Below, one piece after another: positions 6,501 through 8,305 of a stretch of 8,305 bases of DNA. Positions within the stretch are counted from its first letter, which is position 1, and the number at the start of each line of letters is the position of its first letter. Origin of the DNA: JANXQE01 sp035294005 (GTDB lineage: Bacteria > Verrucomicrobiota > Verrucomicrobiia > Limisphaerales > UBA8199); NCBI GenBank assembly GCA_035294005.1, contig DATGLT010000145.1, positions 1 through 8,305 of the forward strand. The letters run 5' to 3'. The notes beneath the pieces are model-generated. The model ran no database searches. It was given only the letters and a program-made list of their open reading frames with translations, and was not told the DNA's origin. The position numbers and the translations under genes are program-made.

Positions 6501-6947
6501 CTACCGCTGTTTTCGCGCTTCGATAACGTTAACCGATGCTTCCAACCCTAAAATATACGAATACGGCCCAAAACCGCTTATTTGCCCTACACAAACCGGG
6601 GCAATCAGGGATTCACGACGGAAAGGTTCCCTCGCATGGACGTTGGACAGGTGAATCTCGATGGTCGGCACTGACACGGCGGCAATGGCATCGCGAAGGG
6701 CGACGCTGGTGTGGGTATAGGCAGCGGCATTTAGAACAATGGCGCCGAATTCAGAAGCAGCTTGTTGAATCCAGGTGACCAGCTGTCCTTCGTCATTTGA
6801 CTGGCGGAACTCGATTGAGACTCCCCGCTTTTCGGCGCAGTCCCGGACGCTGGACTCAATGTCCTTCAGGGAACGATTGCCGTAGATTCCAGGTTCGCGC
6901 TGGCCAAGGAGATTGAGATTAGGCCCGTTGAGGAACAGGATTCTCAT
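6501..6947 (-). CDS. aroQ: Type II 3-dehydroquinate dehydratase
   Basis: 148 residues, the normal size. It converts 3-dehydroquinate to 3-dehydroshikimate, the third step of the shikimate pathway to aromatic amino acids, as a cytosolic dodecamer in this family. The sequence opens with the family signature LFLNGPNLNLLGQREPGIYG, with N10, the mobile-lid R17 and catalytic Y22. Further active-site residues are N73, H79 (AYTHTS), H99 and S101 (EIHLSNVHAREPFRR), R106 and R110, all matching the M. tuberculosis enzyme with a shift of two. LNAAAYTHTS replaces the commoner (I/L)NPGAYTHTS or NPAAYTHTS, but the catalytic residues are intact. The ATG at 6945-6947 is confirmed by the family N-terminus. It follows the O-antigen ligase after 77 bp and precedes accB by 177 bp; aroQ-accB-accC adjacency is known, for example in pseudomonads. 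Confidence 0.98.
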   Translation of the reverse strand: MRILFLNGPNLNLLGQREPGIYGNRSLKDIESSVRDCAEKRGVSIEFRQSNDEGQLVTWIQQAASEFGAIVLNAAAYTHTSVALRDAIAAVSVPTIEIHLSNVHAREPFRRESLIAPVCVGQISGFGPYSYILGLEASVNVIEARKQR

Positions 6948-7024
6948 GCCGGAAAGGAAGATACCGGGCAGGAAGTTGCTTGTCGATGGGTTTTCAGGGT
7001 CGACGGCTGGCTTGGGCTATGCCG

Positions 7025-8305
7025 CTATTTGGCCGTCGGCCTTGAAAACTGCTCGCCTACGAGAAATCCGAGGAAAGCGAGCGCGGGCCAAACCAAGCCC
7101 GGAATATACAAGCCGAACTCAACAAAACTTTGAAGCGCCCAGCCGAGGACGCCGAGCCAAATAGCAAAGCGGAGCGGAAGCGGCACGGGGGAAGCTTTCG
7201 ATTCATCGGCAGCAACCCGCGGGTTGGGTCCGGGCCCGGGGATAGTCCCGGAGGATCTTGCAGACTGCGGAAAGGTCAGAATCACGGAGGCTATAATGAA
7301 AGCCGAGTAGAGCAGGAAACCGGGGACCCCGGAATCGGAAGCCTGTTCGAGGTAATCATTATGGACCAGGCGGGACATCTCGGATTCAGGGCGCTTGACC
7401 CGCTGGTAAGCAATCGAGAAGGTCCCTGGGCCGGACCCTGTGAACGGATGTTGGAGGGTTGTCTTAATTGCTGCCTGCCAGTAATCAAACCGGGCGCTGA
7501 CACTCGTCGCGCCTTTTTCGAAGAAACCCGCGTAGCGTAGGAAAAACCCGGCAAGTCCAACCAGGAGGATGGCAATGACAAGGCACCGTTTAAGGACAGG
7601 ACTGAAAGGGAGGCGGAGCATCCAAAGCAAACCGAGCAAAAGCATGAGGAGCCATCCACCCTTTGAGCCTGACCACAAAAGGCAGGCCAGGCCGCTCCCG
7701 CCGATCAGAGCAATCAGCAGGAACCGAGCGCCCGGGGTAAAACGGCGGTGTTGCTGCCAAATCACTTGCAGGCAAGGAGGAAGCAGCAACAAAAGTCCTC
7801 CCGCCAGCGCGTTGGGATAGAATAACGTTGAGAAAATACGCGGGCTGGACAATTTCTTTATATATTCCGGCGGGACCTGTTTGAGGCGGGGGTAAAGATA
7901 GGTGAAGAAATATCGGCGAGTCTGTTCGAGGCCGCCGAAATGTTGTTCCCACCCCACAGCAATAACCACCAACAATCCGCAGAAGAGGCCAGGCCAAATC
8001 CAGCGAATTCGGCCGGCCGGTGGCAGACAAAAAACCCCAAGGTAAAAACAAGCCGTACAAGCGCCGAAATGGGCCACCGTGGGCCAGGAAAGTTGCGGGT
8101 CCACGCTGAACGAACCCGAAATGGCCTGCCAGGTGAGCCAGCAAGCGGGCAACAAAAGTAACCACCAGGGCACAGCGGGCCGTTTAGCCACCGCAAAGCC
8201 CAAGATCACCGTTGCGCCGAGCAGCCAGTAAGCCCAGGTGATTGGCCAGGGACAGTCCAGGACCAGTTCAAAGCCATTGGTCGGAGCTGTAACCCATTTT
8301 TCGAA
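7025..8305 (-). CDS. O-antigen ligase family (Wzy_C) membrane protein, 5'-truncated by the window edge
   Basis: The frame is open to the right edge, giving at least 426 residues ending at a TAG at 7025-7027; residue 1 here is the codon at 8303-8305. The GTG at 8207-8209 (residue 33) is probably internal, because upstream residues continue a plausible membrane sequence (WPITWAYWLLGATVILGF). About ten hydrophobic segments are visible. Family landmarks are FSTLFYPNALAG (about 158-169), SGSKGGWLL (212-220), a large periplasmic loop with ARFDYWQAAIKTTLQHPFTGSGPGTF (271-296), HNDYLEQASDSGVPGF (315-330, catalytic-type H315), and the C-terminal SFVEFGLYIPG. Members ligate or polymerise lipid-linked glycans at the periplasmic face. 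SGSKGG has Lys where many ligases have Arg. The exact substrate (LPS, exopolysaccharide or protein glycan) cannot be told. Confidence 0.87.
   Translation of the reverse strand, partial: FEKWVTAPTNGFELVLDCPWPITWAYWLLGATVILGFAVAKRPAVPWWLLLLPACWLTWQAISGSFSVDPQLSWPTVAHFGACTACFYLGVFCLPPAGRIRWIWPGLFCGLLVVIAVGWEQHFGGLEQTRRYFFTYLYPRLKQVPPEYIKKLSSPRIFSTLFYPNALAGGLLLLLPPCLQVIWQQHRRFTPGARFLLIALIGGSGLACLLWSGSKGGWLLMLLLGLLWMLRLPFSPVLKRCLVIAILLVGLAGFFLRYAGFFEKGATSVSARFDYWQAAIKTTLQHPFTGSGPGTFSIAYQRVKRPESEMSRLVHNDYLEQASDSGVPGFLLYSAFIIASVILTFPQSARSSGTIPGPGPNPRVAADESKASPVPLPLRFAIWLGVLGWALQSFVEFGLYIPGLVWPALAFLGFLVGEQFSRPTAK

Noticed and set aside
7590..8165. 191-codon minus-strand frame inside the O-antigen ligase
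   Set aside because: It lies out of frame inside a gene with recognisable membrane segments and family motifs, and its own sequence has no domain.
1..8305. CRISPR array, insertion sequence, phage genes, tRNA or rRNA
   Set aside because: No spaced direct repeats, transposase-like frame, terminal inverted repeats or foldable tRNA was found on reading either strand.

Overview
The window looks like chromosomal DNA from a Verrucomicrobiota bacterium, most likely near the Pedosphaera/Limisphaerales group. This is inferred from three things: a Gloeobacter/Verrucomicrobia-type (GloVer, TIGR03803-like) tandem-repeat protein with a characteristic C-terminal beta-rich tail, a Verrucomicrobia-style O-antigen ligase, and a GC-rich gene set. 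No rRNA or other marker is present to confirm it.

Layout. The only plus-strand gene is the repeat protein (3-1031), cut off at the left edge. It converges across a 231-bp gap on seven genes that all lie on the minus strand. In their own direction of transcription, right to left, these are: an O-antigen ligase-like membrane protein (7025-8305, 5' end outside the window), aroQ (6501-6947), accB (5877-6323), accC (4432-5814), a KirBac-type potassium channel (3436-4332), hflK (2322-3329) and hflC (1263-2288). Coding density is high and no gap exceeds 300 bp.

How the genes work together. AccB (biotin carrier) and AccC (biotin carboxylase) form half of acetyl-CoA carboxylase; the carboxyltransferase subunits are not here. 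AroQ next to accBC is a known bacterial gene order. HflK and HflC are paired SPFH membrane proteins that modulate the FtsH protease. The Kir channel lies between the two groups with about 100-bp gaps on either side, so it may be its own transcription unit.

Non-coding signals. The most interesting stretch is the aroQ-accB gap (6324-6500). It holds a candidate sigma70 promoter, then a convincing intrinsic terminator (9-bp stem with one bulge, directly followed by seven T in the minus-strand sense), with upstream segments that could pair alternatively. All of this lies upstream of a GTG-started accB, and it could be a simple aroQ terminator or an attenuator controlling accBC. A 7-bp stem with a GCAA (GNRA) loop directly abuts the stop codon of the Kir gene. 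None of the six visible start codons on the minus strand has a Shine-Dalgarno sequence, and most have pyrimidine-rich leaders instead.

Overall this is mainly an ordinary housekeeping region. I found no mobile element, CRISPR array, tRNA or rRNA, and no clear new multi-gene system. The regulatory architecture ahead of accB is the best lead.
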